NCBI GenBank assembly: GCA_963575745.1
Contig: CAUYUJ010022071.1
Coordinates: 218,564 to 282,563, forward strand
Length of the DNA: 64,000 bases
Direction of reading: 5' to 3'
DNA from: Prorocentrum cordatum
Taxonomy: Eukaryota; Sar; Dinophyceae; Prorocentrales; Prorocentraceae
Shown: in pieces, positions 12,801-23,200 of the stretch
Layout: each line of letters opens with the position of its first letter
Numbering within the stretch: position 1 is the stretch's first letter
Position numbers and translations under genes: made by a program
Notes under the pieces: generated by a model
Seen by the model: only the letters and a program-made list of their open reading frames with translations
Told to the model about the DNA's origin: nothing
Databases searched by the model: none

Positions 12801-14231
12801 ATGAAGGTTCAGCGCGCACCTCTCACATTTTCGTGGCCCCACCAGAGGCCCTAGTGGCAGCGCCCGCGTGCTGGGTAGCTCCATTGTGGCACACACACAC
12901 ACACCTCACACGTTCCGTTGCTCCACAGGGAGCTCTGCCCACGGCACCAGTGGGCACGCTCGCGTGGCACACCCCTAACGCGGACCATGCCCTGTAGAGA
13001 ATTCGGTGCGCCTCTGCCCGTTTGCTCCGTAGCACCCCGTCCACATTGCCCCGTGGCGCGCTGTGTATGCAGACAGGGCTGCGCCCTGCGCTACGGGCAG
13101 CTGCATAGGGCGGGCCCTTCGCCAGGATACTTGGTCTCCTGGGCTGGCCCCCAGGGCCTCCAAGACGGCACACGAGGCCCCCAAAGAGAGCCCCCCCTGA
13201 AGTCCCCCTCGGAGCTAGCGAGGGTTCCGCAGTCTTTTTTATGGGCGTTTCTTGGAAGGCTCTCTGTGGGGGGACGTTGAAATCGTTTTGGGCGGGTGTG
13301 GCCACCTGGAGGCCCACGCAAGGGACGCCCGACGCGCCCAAGGAGCTGCGAGGGCGCTCCACGGAGTGCTGGAAGGCAAACTGGTGGACGACGGTGTGCA
13401 GGCAGCTGTCGTCGCTCGCCCGTAATCTCCGTGAGGTTGATTGCTTGCTTGCTCCTCCTTCCGTTCTCAGCATCCCCCCTCCATCGAAGGAGAAAAACGC
13501 CATAATAATAAGCTTGGCGCTCCGCGCGGATTTCTTGGATCCGCGCTGCGCTCCGCGCGCCGGAGAGGGGGGTCCAGCGCAGATCCGAGAAACCCGGGCT
13601 TAGCGCCAAAAGTTTATGCATATGTCGTTGCGATTCTTCTACTCCAAATGTTTAGCCACCGATGTCTTCCTGTCTAGCTTCAAGCAGGTTCGCCCTCGGG
13701 GCCACACGGCTCCTGCGGCCGTTCGGGGCACGGCACGGGCGAGAGTGAGGGCGGTTGCTGCCTCCTCTGCCGCTGCTCGCCGTATCTCTCAGGGCCAGGC
13801 CCGAGGAAACGAGCTTGTGGCGGAGTAGTGCCTATTTTCCTTGTGTTCCACACTGTCGTTTCTTGCGTTTCGTGCCGTCCGCCGCCCTCTGGTTTCTGCG
13901 CGTCGGACCGCCTGGGACTCAGGGCTTGGTCGTCGCTTGTGAGGGCGGCGGTGACAGCTAGATTACCCCCCTTGGTCCCGGGGTGAAAGTCTTTCAGCAA
14001 GACGGCTCGCAGACTGGTGCAGTGCCGAGTCCGACTAACCACCTCCTCTTCCTCCTCCTCCTTCTCCTCCTCCTCCTCCTCCTCCTCCTCCTCCTCCTCC
14101 TCCTCGTCCTCCCCGTCGAAAGGTGAAGGCCCACTTCGACCGCGAGGAGTACGACCGGGCCCTCCCGCTGTGCGCAAAGGCCCTGCAGAGCAAGCCGGAC
14201 TCAGCCATGGTGCGCAGGCGCCCAGCCGTTG

Positions 14232-14271
<40 letters not shown>

Positions 14272-17200
14272 AGCAAGCCTGTCCCTCTACAGAAGGAAAA
14301 TTCAGAAACATAGTCCAAAAATAGTTTGGGGACTATTTTCTGACTATTTTTGACATTTGGGAATATGTTTTGAGTGTTTTTGGTTTTTCGCCCCAAATCC
14401 CCCTGTAGGGGGCAGCGCCACGGGGAGGGGGGGGGGCATCGGCCCCGCGGGGGAGGGGCGCAGCGACCCCCCCATCGCCCAGTCGGCGCCGACGGGGGCC
14501 CGAGAGCCGCCCGCGCCGCCCAGGGACGCGCGGCCTCGCCATCGGGGGCCTGCCGCCGGTCTGTCGAGGATGCATCGCCGATTCCAGGTCGATGCTTTCC
14601 TCCCTGAGCTGCCCCCCCCCCCCTCTCCCCTATCGTTCTGCACGAGCGAAAGGGGCACGGAGAGAATGGGTACGATGCCCAGCAGCAGTTCCTGTTCAGC
14701 TTGCACAGGGCTCGCCGTCCGCGCCGCCGCGGCCGGTGTCCATTCGAGACAGAAGGCCGCCTGCCCAACAGAGCCCCACCAAACAATGTTCTGAGAACCT
14801 TTTGTGGCTTCCACGAAATGTTCTTCATTTCTGGCGGCGATTGTCTTGTTTTAACACTTCGGGCTTATGTTCTAAGAACACTGTTTTTGTTCTTAGAACA
14901 TTTGTGGGTTCTAAGATGATTTCGTGGTATGACCATAGGAGTGCCAGGACGGTCGGTCCCTGCTCAAAACCTACACCAGCCTTGGTCACCAGAAAGAGTT
15001 CCGAGCACCAGAGAAGCACCCAGCATCTCCAGGGTTCTCACGTGTCGGGCCCTGGGAGACACTCGTCCGACACTGTTTCGACACTCGTTCGACACTCTGT
15101 CGACACTCTTCCGGGTGCTCGGAATGATTTCTGGGATGCGGTCCTTAAGTACGAGGCACCCGAGGAGGCGACACACATTGATTGTCCCCTGGTGTTTGAA
15201 AGAACTTGAGGTCCTCACCAGTTTGGGCTCCCGACCGCCCAGGACGGCCGAAGAGGCCTGCAATATAGTTTCAAGGCGGCCCATGCGGCCCACAAAGAGG
15301 GCCCCCAGTCGGCCAAATAGGACCCACGATCGCCCCAGAGCGTAGGAACCCAGAACAGCCCTGAAGCGCCACGTGTTGCGTGTTGCGTCCTTAAGTATAC
15401 ATGCGCTACGTGTTGCGTGTTGCGCATCGGGGCAGCCACGCGTCGGAGGTCCGAGGAGCTGGCGGCGAGGGCCGGGGCCCGCTCCCCGCCGCTGGGCGTC
15501 GCGAGGGCCGAGGGCCGCGGCGGGCCTCTCCGCCCCAGCTGGGGCCCCTGCCGTGGCCCTCCTCGGGCCGATCGACCAGCACGCACGGATACCCATAAGG
15601 GGGGACGGAGGAGGCTATGTGTGCGTGTTGTCGGATGGGGGTCCCCGCTCGAACGGGAGCGTTCCCCAGGGTCCGACAACCCGCACCCATACCCATAGCC
15701 AGTCCTCCTCCCAACGACCCCCCTATGGGTATGGGTGCGTGTTGTTCGTTCGTCATCCTCGGGCCTATCCGGCTCGGAGGAATCAGGAGGGGAACAAACA
15801 CACAGACACAATTCATCGTCGATCCCCAGAAAATACAGGAAGATATGGGAAGTGGGGGGGGGGAGACGAAAACCCAGAACATATGGGAACGTATGGGGGA
15901 TGCGGTTATTCGTGTGTATTTTCTTGTGCGTCCCTGGGCACCTTCAAGGAAGGGCGTGCCCCGCAGAAGACCCGCGGGCGGCGAGGGGGCAATGTCAGCA
16001 CCACCGGGGCGGGCAGTCACGCAGTAGCATGCGCGTCGGCAGCGCGAGGGGAGGCGGCAGGAACGTGCCGTCATCGCGCGGCATGGGGCGGGCAAGGGGC
16101 CAGGAGCGCGCCCCCTCCCTGCATCGACCGACGTGCCCCTGGCGCTCGCTGCGGAACCGTGGAGGGAGGGGCCCCACGTCCTCTCTCTCTCTGGGGGGGC
16201 GGGACCGCGCTCCTGGCGGCGGAAGATTCATCGTGCTCCCCCCCTTGGCAGTGTGGCCCCCGGCCAGCTTTCCGGTGCTTGCTGCTTGATGATCAGGGGG
16301 GGGAAAATCACACACACAGACACGAACAATCGTCGATCCCCCAGAAAATATGGGAAAATATGGGAAGCGGGGAGGAAAACAAAAACACAGGAATTACTCC
16401 GACGGTAGGACCCCACATGAGAATCTGTTTAGATTACCCTTTGCCCTTTCCTTCTCCCCCTGGCGGACACCCTCTCCTCTCGCCCCCTGCACTGCCCTCT
16501 CTTCCCCCTTCTATTTCTCTTCCTCCTCCTCTTCCTCCTCCTCCTCCTCCTCCTCCTCCTTCTCCTCCTCCTCCTCCTCCTCCTCCTCCTCCTCCTCCTC
16601 CTCCTCCTCTCGCGCCACCTGCTCCTCGTCGTCGGCCTCCCCCATGCCCCTTCCCTCCTCATCCCCCTGCCTTTTCTCCATGTGCACCTCCCCTCCCCCC
16701 TCATCGGGGCAAGCAAATACATTTTCCTCAGCGCCGTCGCCGCCTCGGCCAGCGCGCGCGCGTCTGCCGACGGCTAGATCGCGAAGCCGTCGGGACAAAC
16801 CTTCGGGCTGGGCCGTAGGCTCCCGTTCGAGACTTCCTCCATATTCAGGTCTCAGGAGCCCAAAAGTGACGACAGTTGCACGTTGCGGATGACCCGCTCG
16901 GATTCGAACATGAAGTGCGGTAGGGAGGGGGCTCCCGCCTGAGACTTCCTCACAATTCACTCACAGACGAGGCTCCCGCTCGAGACTTCCTCCATATTCA
17001 GGTCTCAAGAGCCCAAAAGTGACGACAGGTGCATGTTGCGGATGACCCGCTCGGATTCGAATATGAAGTGCGGGCCCCATACGGAGGGCTCCCGCCTGAG
17101 GCTTCCTCGCAATTCGCTCACAGACGAGGCTCCCGCGTGATACTTCCTCCATATTCAGGCTTCAAGAGCCCAAAAGTGACGACAGTTACACGTTGCGGAT

Positions 17201-20200
17201 GACCCGCTCGGATTCGAACATGAAGTGCGGGCCCCATAGGGAGGGGGCTCCCGCCTGAGGCTTCCTCACAATTCACTCACAGACGAAGCTCCCGCTCGAG
17301 ACTTCCTCCATATTCAGGTCTCAAGAGCCCCAAAGTGACGACAGGTGCACGTTGCGGATGACCCGCTCGGATTCGAACATTGAAGCGCGGGCCCCATAGG
17401 GAGGGGGCTCCCGCCTGAGACTTCCTCATTATTCACTCACAGACGAGGCTCCCGCGTGATACTTCCTCCATGTTCAGGCCTCAAGAGCCCCAAAGTGACG
17501 ACAGTTACACGTTGCGGATGACCTGCTCGGATTCGAACATGAAGTGCGGGCCCCATAGGGAGGGGGCTCCCGCCTGAGGCTTCCTCGCAATTCACTCACA
17601 GACGAGGCTCCCGCTCGACACTTCCTCCATATTCAGGTCTCAAGAGTCCAAAAGTGACGACAGGCGCACGTTGCGGATGACCCGCTCGGATTCGATCATG
17701 AAGTGCGGGCCCCATAGGGAGGGGGCTCCCGCCTGAGACTTCTTCACAATTCACTCACAGACGAGGCTCCCGCTCGAGACTTCCTCCATATTCAGGTCTC
17801 AAGAGCCCAGAAGTGACGACAGGTGCACGTTGCGGATGACCCGCTCGGATTCAAACATTGAATGCGGGCCCCATAGGGAGGGGGCTCCCACTTGAGACTT
17901 CCTCACAATTTACTCACAGACGAGGCTCCCGCCTGATACTTTCTCCATATTCAGGCCTCAAAAGCCCAAAAGTGACGACAGTTACACGTTGCGGATGACC
18001 CGCTCGGATTCGAACATGAAGTGCGGGCCCCATAAGGAGGGGGCTCCCGCCTGAGGCTTCCTCGCAATTCACTCACAGACGAGGCTCCCGCTTGAGACTT
18101 CCTTCATATTCAGGTTTCAAGAGCCCAAAAGTGACGACAGGTGCACGTTGCGGATGACCCGCTCGGATTCGATCATGAAGTGCGGGCCCCATAGGGAGGG
18201 GGCTCCCGCCTGAGACTTCTTTACAATTCACTCACAGACGAGGCTCCGCCTGAGACTTCCTCCAGGTGAGTATGTGAATGAGTGAGCGTGTGACAGAGTG
18301 CGAGTGATGATGATGGTGATGATGATGATGATGATGATGGTGCTGATGATGATGATGATGAGTATGTGAGTGGCTGAGCGTGTGAGAGAGCGCGAGTGAT
18401 GATGCTGATGTTGATGTTGATGATGAGAGAGTGTGAGTGAGTGTGAGTGCGAGTGAGTGGTGAGGATGATGAGTGAGTGAGTGAGTGTGCGAAGGCAGAA
18501 GAGGAGAGGGGGTGGGGTGAGTGTTCCTGCGCGGGGTGTGCAGAGAAAACAAGAACCCCGCTTTGGATGTGGGGAAATACATGAAGATATTGGGGATATT
18601 TTTATTTGTACGTATTTATTTGTGTGTCCCAGGGCCCCTTCACATGATTCGCGTGGTTTCGAGAGGCGCGGCTCCGCTCAAGCATGTATGATCCCTGGCC
18701 CCAGAGGTTTTTGCCATGCTTGTCGGGCTCACTGCCGAGTACCCGTCATGCTGGCGAAGGTAAGTACGGTTTGGCGCCTCGCGGGCCGGGCCGGAGAGAG
18801 CCCCTCTTCTCCCAGCTGGGGCGGCCCCGTGGCGCGGGGGGCTGGCCCCGCTGGGAGGCCGGTGCACAGGGGGCGGCCCCAGGGCGCGCAGGGGCCGCCC
18901 CCGCCCCAAGTGGGCGGCCCCGGGGGCGCGTGGACGGTCGCGCCTCGCGCCCGCGCGAGGCCACGGGGGTCGACTGTGGGCGCCCTGGACAAAGGCGCCC
19001 GGCCGTGGCGGCCCCCGTGCGCCGCGGCCGCTCTTTCACGGCGCCGACGTGCCCCGAGGGCCCCTTGGGGACCCAGCGGCGTCAGCGGCGAAGGCGGCAA
19101 CGGCTTCGGCGCCGGCGGTGGCGGCAGGTGCAGGGTCTTCGCGCTGCTGAGCCTGTCCAAGTGGGCGGAGGCCCTGCAGGCCTGCGAGGGCTATGCCACG
19201 CGGGAGGAAGCCCTCCCCTCCCCTTTTCCCCCCCTCTCGGTGGGCAGGGGAGATATTGTCGACCCTCGCAGTAAGGCTGAGCAGGTTTCCAAGGTTACCC
19301 TTGCATCCTTTTTCTTCGGCCCATCCTTGGCCGCTTTCGCTGGCCGCGCCCCGCGCGCAGAATGACGACATGGCCTTCCAAGGCCCTTGCTTGTAAGACG
19401 GATCAGACGCCAAGCATCACGGTAACCTGACCCAAGCGCCTAGGCATCAGACCCCCGGAGAGGCAATCCAAATGAGTACTCACGGCGTTTCCTCGTGAGC
19501 CCAGCCGAGCTACATTGACTGGCGAAGCCACGAAGCTGATCTGAGAGAACTGGGGAGGAGGGACAGGACGGAGGAGGAGGAGGAGGAGGAGGAGGAGGAG
19601 GGAGGAGGAGGAGGAGGAGGAGGAGGAGGAGGAGGGGAGGAGGAGGAGGAGGAGGGCCGAGAGCCCCAGGGCCTGGCCCAGAACCGCGAGCGGCATCGAG
19701 CGTCGAGGAGGAGGAGGGGGAGGGATGGCGGCCAGGCTCGCCTCGAAATGCTGGTCGGAATGCGCCCCGGGTCGGGTCCACCGCGCGGAGGGGCGCCCTT
19801 CCTCGCCCCCTCGCCTCGGGAGGGGCAGGGGTGAGGGGGAGGAGAAGCGGGGTGCAGGAGGAGGAGGAGGACGAAGAGGAGGAGGAGAAGGAGGAGGAGG
19901 AGGAAGAAGTGGATTTGTCTGTATGCCTCGATGGGACAGAGCGACGATTGAGTTGACGGACTCGCTAGCTTTCCCCTCACCAGTGCTCGCCCTTGGCCCT
20001 CGAGGGTTCGCACTCTTCTCCCCCACAGCAGTGCTTCCTTCCACTTAGGGTATCCCATGCTTCCTTGCACAAGGAGCTGGATGGGTGTGTCGGGGATTCG
20101 GATGGTTCCCAGTTGGCGGGCGCCCGTGGGCGCCGCGCTGTGTGTGTGTGTGTGTCACCTATCCGCCATCCGCTCCTGGATGGTGATGCCCCTCCTCCAC

Positions 20201-23200
20201 GCTCTCGCGCCTCGTCCCCGCTTGGGTAGTCCAGCTTCGGGCGGCGTGTCACCTCTCCGCCACCAGCGCCAGGATGGTTTGCTGCTGCGGGCACGCATGA
20301 GATTTGAAGCGATGCGCCTGAGGGCCGGGCTACGCACGCACCAGCTCCGACCTATCTCCGCCTCGACGCTTCGCGCGAGGCCGCGACCGCCAACAAGTGT
20401 GTGTGTGTATGTGTGGTGTGTATGAGTGGTGTGTTTGGCGTCTGTAGTGTGTGTGTGTGTGTGTGTTGTATGTGCTGTTTTTTGTGTTTGTGTGTTTGAG
20501 CGTATGTGTATAGCTGTGTTTGCGTGTGTGTGTGTGTGTGTGTGTGTGTCTGTGTCTGTGTCTGTGTCTGTGTCTGTCTGTGTCTGTGTCTGTGTCTGTG
20601 TCTGTGTCTGTGTGTGCGTGGGTGTGTGGTGTGTGTCGGTGTGGGTGGGTAAGTGGGTGGCTGTGGGTGGGTGGGTGGCGGGGAGTGTGTGTGTGTGTGG
20701 TGTTTGTGTGTGCTGAGCGTGCAGTGCTACTTGTGCTTGTGAGTATGAGTGTGTATGTACATATGTGTTTGCGTGTGTGTGTGTGTGTCAGTGTGTCGGT
20801 GTGGGTGGGTGCGCGGGTGGGTGTGGGTGGTTGGGCGATGGGAGAGGGGGTGAGTGTTTGTGTGTGTGTGTTTGTGTGTGTGTCGGTTTCGGCTGGTGCC
20901 CGCCCGTGGGCGCCTCGTGGGCGCCCCGCGCTGCGGGCATGGTCAGGTGTCAGGGTTTCGCCCGCCCGTGGACGCCTGGGCGCCCCGATGGCCTGCACCA
21001 CGCAGCTTGGACCACGTAGCTTACACAACATAGCTTACACCACACAGGTTGTACCACATAGCCATCACGTAGATTGCGCCACCTAGCGTGGACCACGTTG
21101 CTTGCACAACGCAGATGGCACCACGCAGCTTGCACCACATAGTTTGCACCACATCGCCATGTTGGCTCAAGGGATCGTCTCGTCGTCGGCGCGTTGCGGG
21201 ATGCCTAGACCTCGAGGGGCTGCCTCTGCCTACGGCGTGTCCCTCGTGAAGGCTGCCGTCCCCGCCGCGGTCTTCGCGCGCGCTCCACGGCGCGCGGTTG
21301 CCGCCGTCGCCCGCTCTGCTGTCTCCGCCGCCCTCTTCGCGGGCGCGGAGGAGGCGGTGCCGGGGCAGACGGGCGACACCGCGCCTGCTGATGGAGCTCT
21401 TGGGGTATTGGCTGCTGCTACGCCCGCTGCTTCGGCGGCAAGGGTTGAGCGGCGGCGACGCCGCCGCCAGCGCCTCGCGGCGCGACATCGTGACGATGCG
21501 GAGGCGCTTCCCTCTGTGGCGGATGTTGGCGCTGGGGTTGCTGCCAGCGGGCCGCCCGCGGGCCTGACACTCGCGTGCGTGGCCACGGCCGACGAGCTGG
21601 CGGACCTCGACTGGGCGGACAGGCTGCAACGCGAGGCTAGCGGTCGTGGGGCCGGCGTGGCGGCAGCTGCGGCGCGGGCGCCTCCTACTCGTGAGTCGCC
21701 CAGATCTTCGCTCGGCGGTGAGGGGGGGGGGGCGCCGTGGGCGCTGCAAGCCCGAGGACGTGGCGGCGGTCGGGGACCGCGCGGGCGTCAAGGGGGTGCG
21801 GGCGGCCAGGGCCAGCGGCCGCACGCCCCAGCGTAGGGGGCAGCGAAGAATCATCCCGGCGCGAGCAGTCTGCGGGCGTGGCGCCCGCGTTTGCCCGAGG
21901 GCCTGCGGGCGGACCTGAGGGCCTTCCTGAGCTGTGGCTCCTGAGGGAGCGCAGTGCTTTACAATGGGCGGAGTGCACTGCTCTGTGGAAATATGGAAAC
22001 GAAACAACAGCTTGCACCACATAGCTTGCACCACACAGCTCGGGCCACGCAGATTGCACTGCACAGCGTGCGCCACATAGCTTGCACCATATAGCTTCCA
22101 CCGCATGGTTGCACAGTTAACTTGCACGTCCACAGTGCTACCTGACGTCATTCTATGGGTGCTGGGGTTAATTACGGCTGTTGCCCGGCTAGCGGGCGCC
22201 AGTGGGCGCCTCGAGGGCCCCCCGCACAGGTGGGGTATGCCGAGATTTCGCTTGGTGCCCGCCCGTGGGCGCCTCGTGGGCGCCAGCGGCTTGGGGGGTA
22301 TGCGGGGGTTCCGCCTCGCGCCCGCCCGCGCGCGCCTCATGGGCGCCAGCGGCCAGAGGGGTATCAGTGTCGAGGCTTCGCCCGGCGGTCGACCGCGAGC
22401 GCCTCGTGGGCGCCCCGCGCTGTGGGCACATACCGAGGTATCGCCCCGTGCCCGACCGCGCGCCTCGTGGGCGCCTCGCGGGCGCCCCACGTTTTTTTTG
22501 TTTGGGGGTGTCGGCCGAGGTTTCGTCTCGCGCCCGCGCGTGGGCGCGCCCCGCGCTGGGGGGGGCAGTGCGCCGAGGTTTCGCCTGGTGCCCGCCCGCG
22601 GGCGCCTCGCGGGCGTCCCGATAGCCTGCACCGCCCAGCTTTGCACCGCCCAGCTTGCACCACATAGCTTGCGCGACATAGTTTGCGCCACGCTGAGTGC
22701 ACCACATAGCTTGCACCACATAGCTCGCGCAATAGAGTTTACACCACGTGGGTGCACGACATAGCTTGCACATCCACGCCCCCGTGTGTCAACACGATGG
22801 GGGTCATCGTTCCTGCCCGACGTGTGCGGCCATTTGGGCTCAGGCGCTCGGCCGCTTCTGAATAACAGGTGGGCGTTGCAGCTGGCCCTTGGGCCAGCGC
22901 CTTCGACCCCGCGCAACACCAGGGCGAGAAGCTCAGCTTCCCTAGCGCATTCCATGTCGTCGCGCGAGAGGAAGGCGGATGGACCCGAGGCGGCGGAACG
23001 TGGAGGAGGGCCGAACGTGCGGGGCAGCGCTCTGTACGACCCTCCGAGACGGGAGCCAGGCCGCCAGGGAGAGGGCTGTGGAGAAGGGCCGCGGGCGCGG
23101 GCCAGCGTTTGACACGACCCTCTGGGACGGAGCCATGTTGAACCCCCTGTGGCGGCCGCCAGGCTGGTGGAGTTTCCATTTCGCCGAGCTCGCAATCTGG

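Larger units (their letters stand above)
896..14122 (+). other. SRP72 intron 1 (13.2 kb), repeat-rich
   Basis: The intron runs GT to AG and is packed with repeats. It has a 53-bp tandem array, (TCC)n and (GGA)n tracts, a CGAAAGCCAACCCC minisatellite, GGGTTCC heptamers at about 6536-6640, TIR elements of several families and a relic nuclease-like gene. Segments 2422-4377 and 12740-13980 hold GC-rich DNA with scattered long frames on both strands, including a 398-codon minus frame at 2602-3798. I recognise no protein in them. A (TCC)n run at 14038-14111 supplies the pyrimidine tract before exon 2. Confidence 0.75.
14210..19128 (+). other. SRP72 intron 2 (4.9 kb)
   Basis: The intron contains a (CTG)n run at 14228-14268, elements of families F3, F2, F1, F5 and F4, a (TCC)n tract at 16518-16612, the 159-bp satellite and GAT/GTGA simple repeats. 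From 18651 to 19128 it is GC-rich with no recognisable gene. Confidence 0.75.

Noticed and set aside
16818-18262. tRNA genes in each satellite unit (GTTCGAATCC on the minus strand)
   Set aside because: The flanking bases do not pair into a T-arm (CATG against CCGAG), and no acceptor stem or A box is in place. Only the B-box-like word remains.
16818-18262. CRISPR array
   Set aside because: The whole 159-bp unit is repeated, with no unique spacers between short repeats, and the genome is eukaryotic.
18481-19365. A 294-codon continuous gene containing the VFALLSLSKWAEAL segment
   Set aside because: Only 19129-19206 matches SRP72; the rest is GC-rich intron DNA without motifs, and the exon fits by phase to exons 2 and 4.
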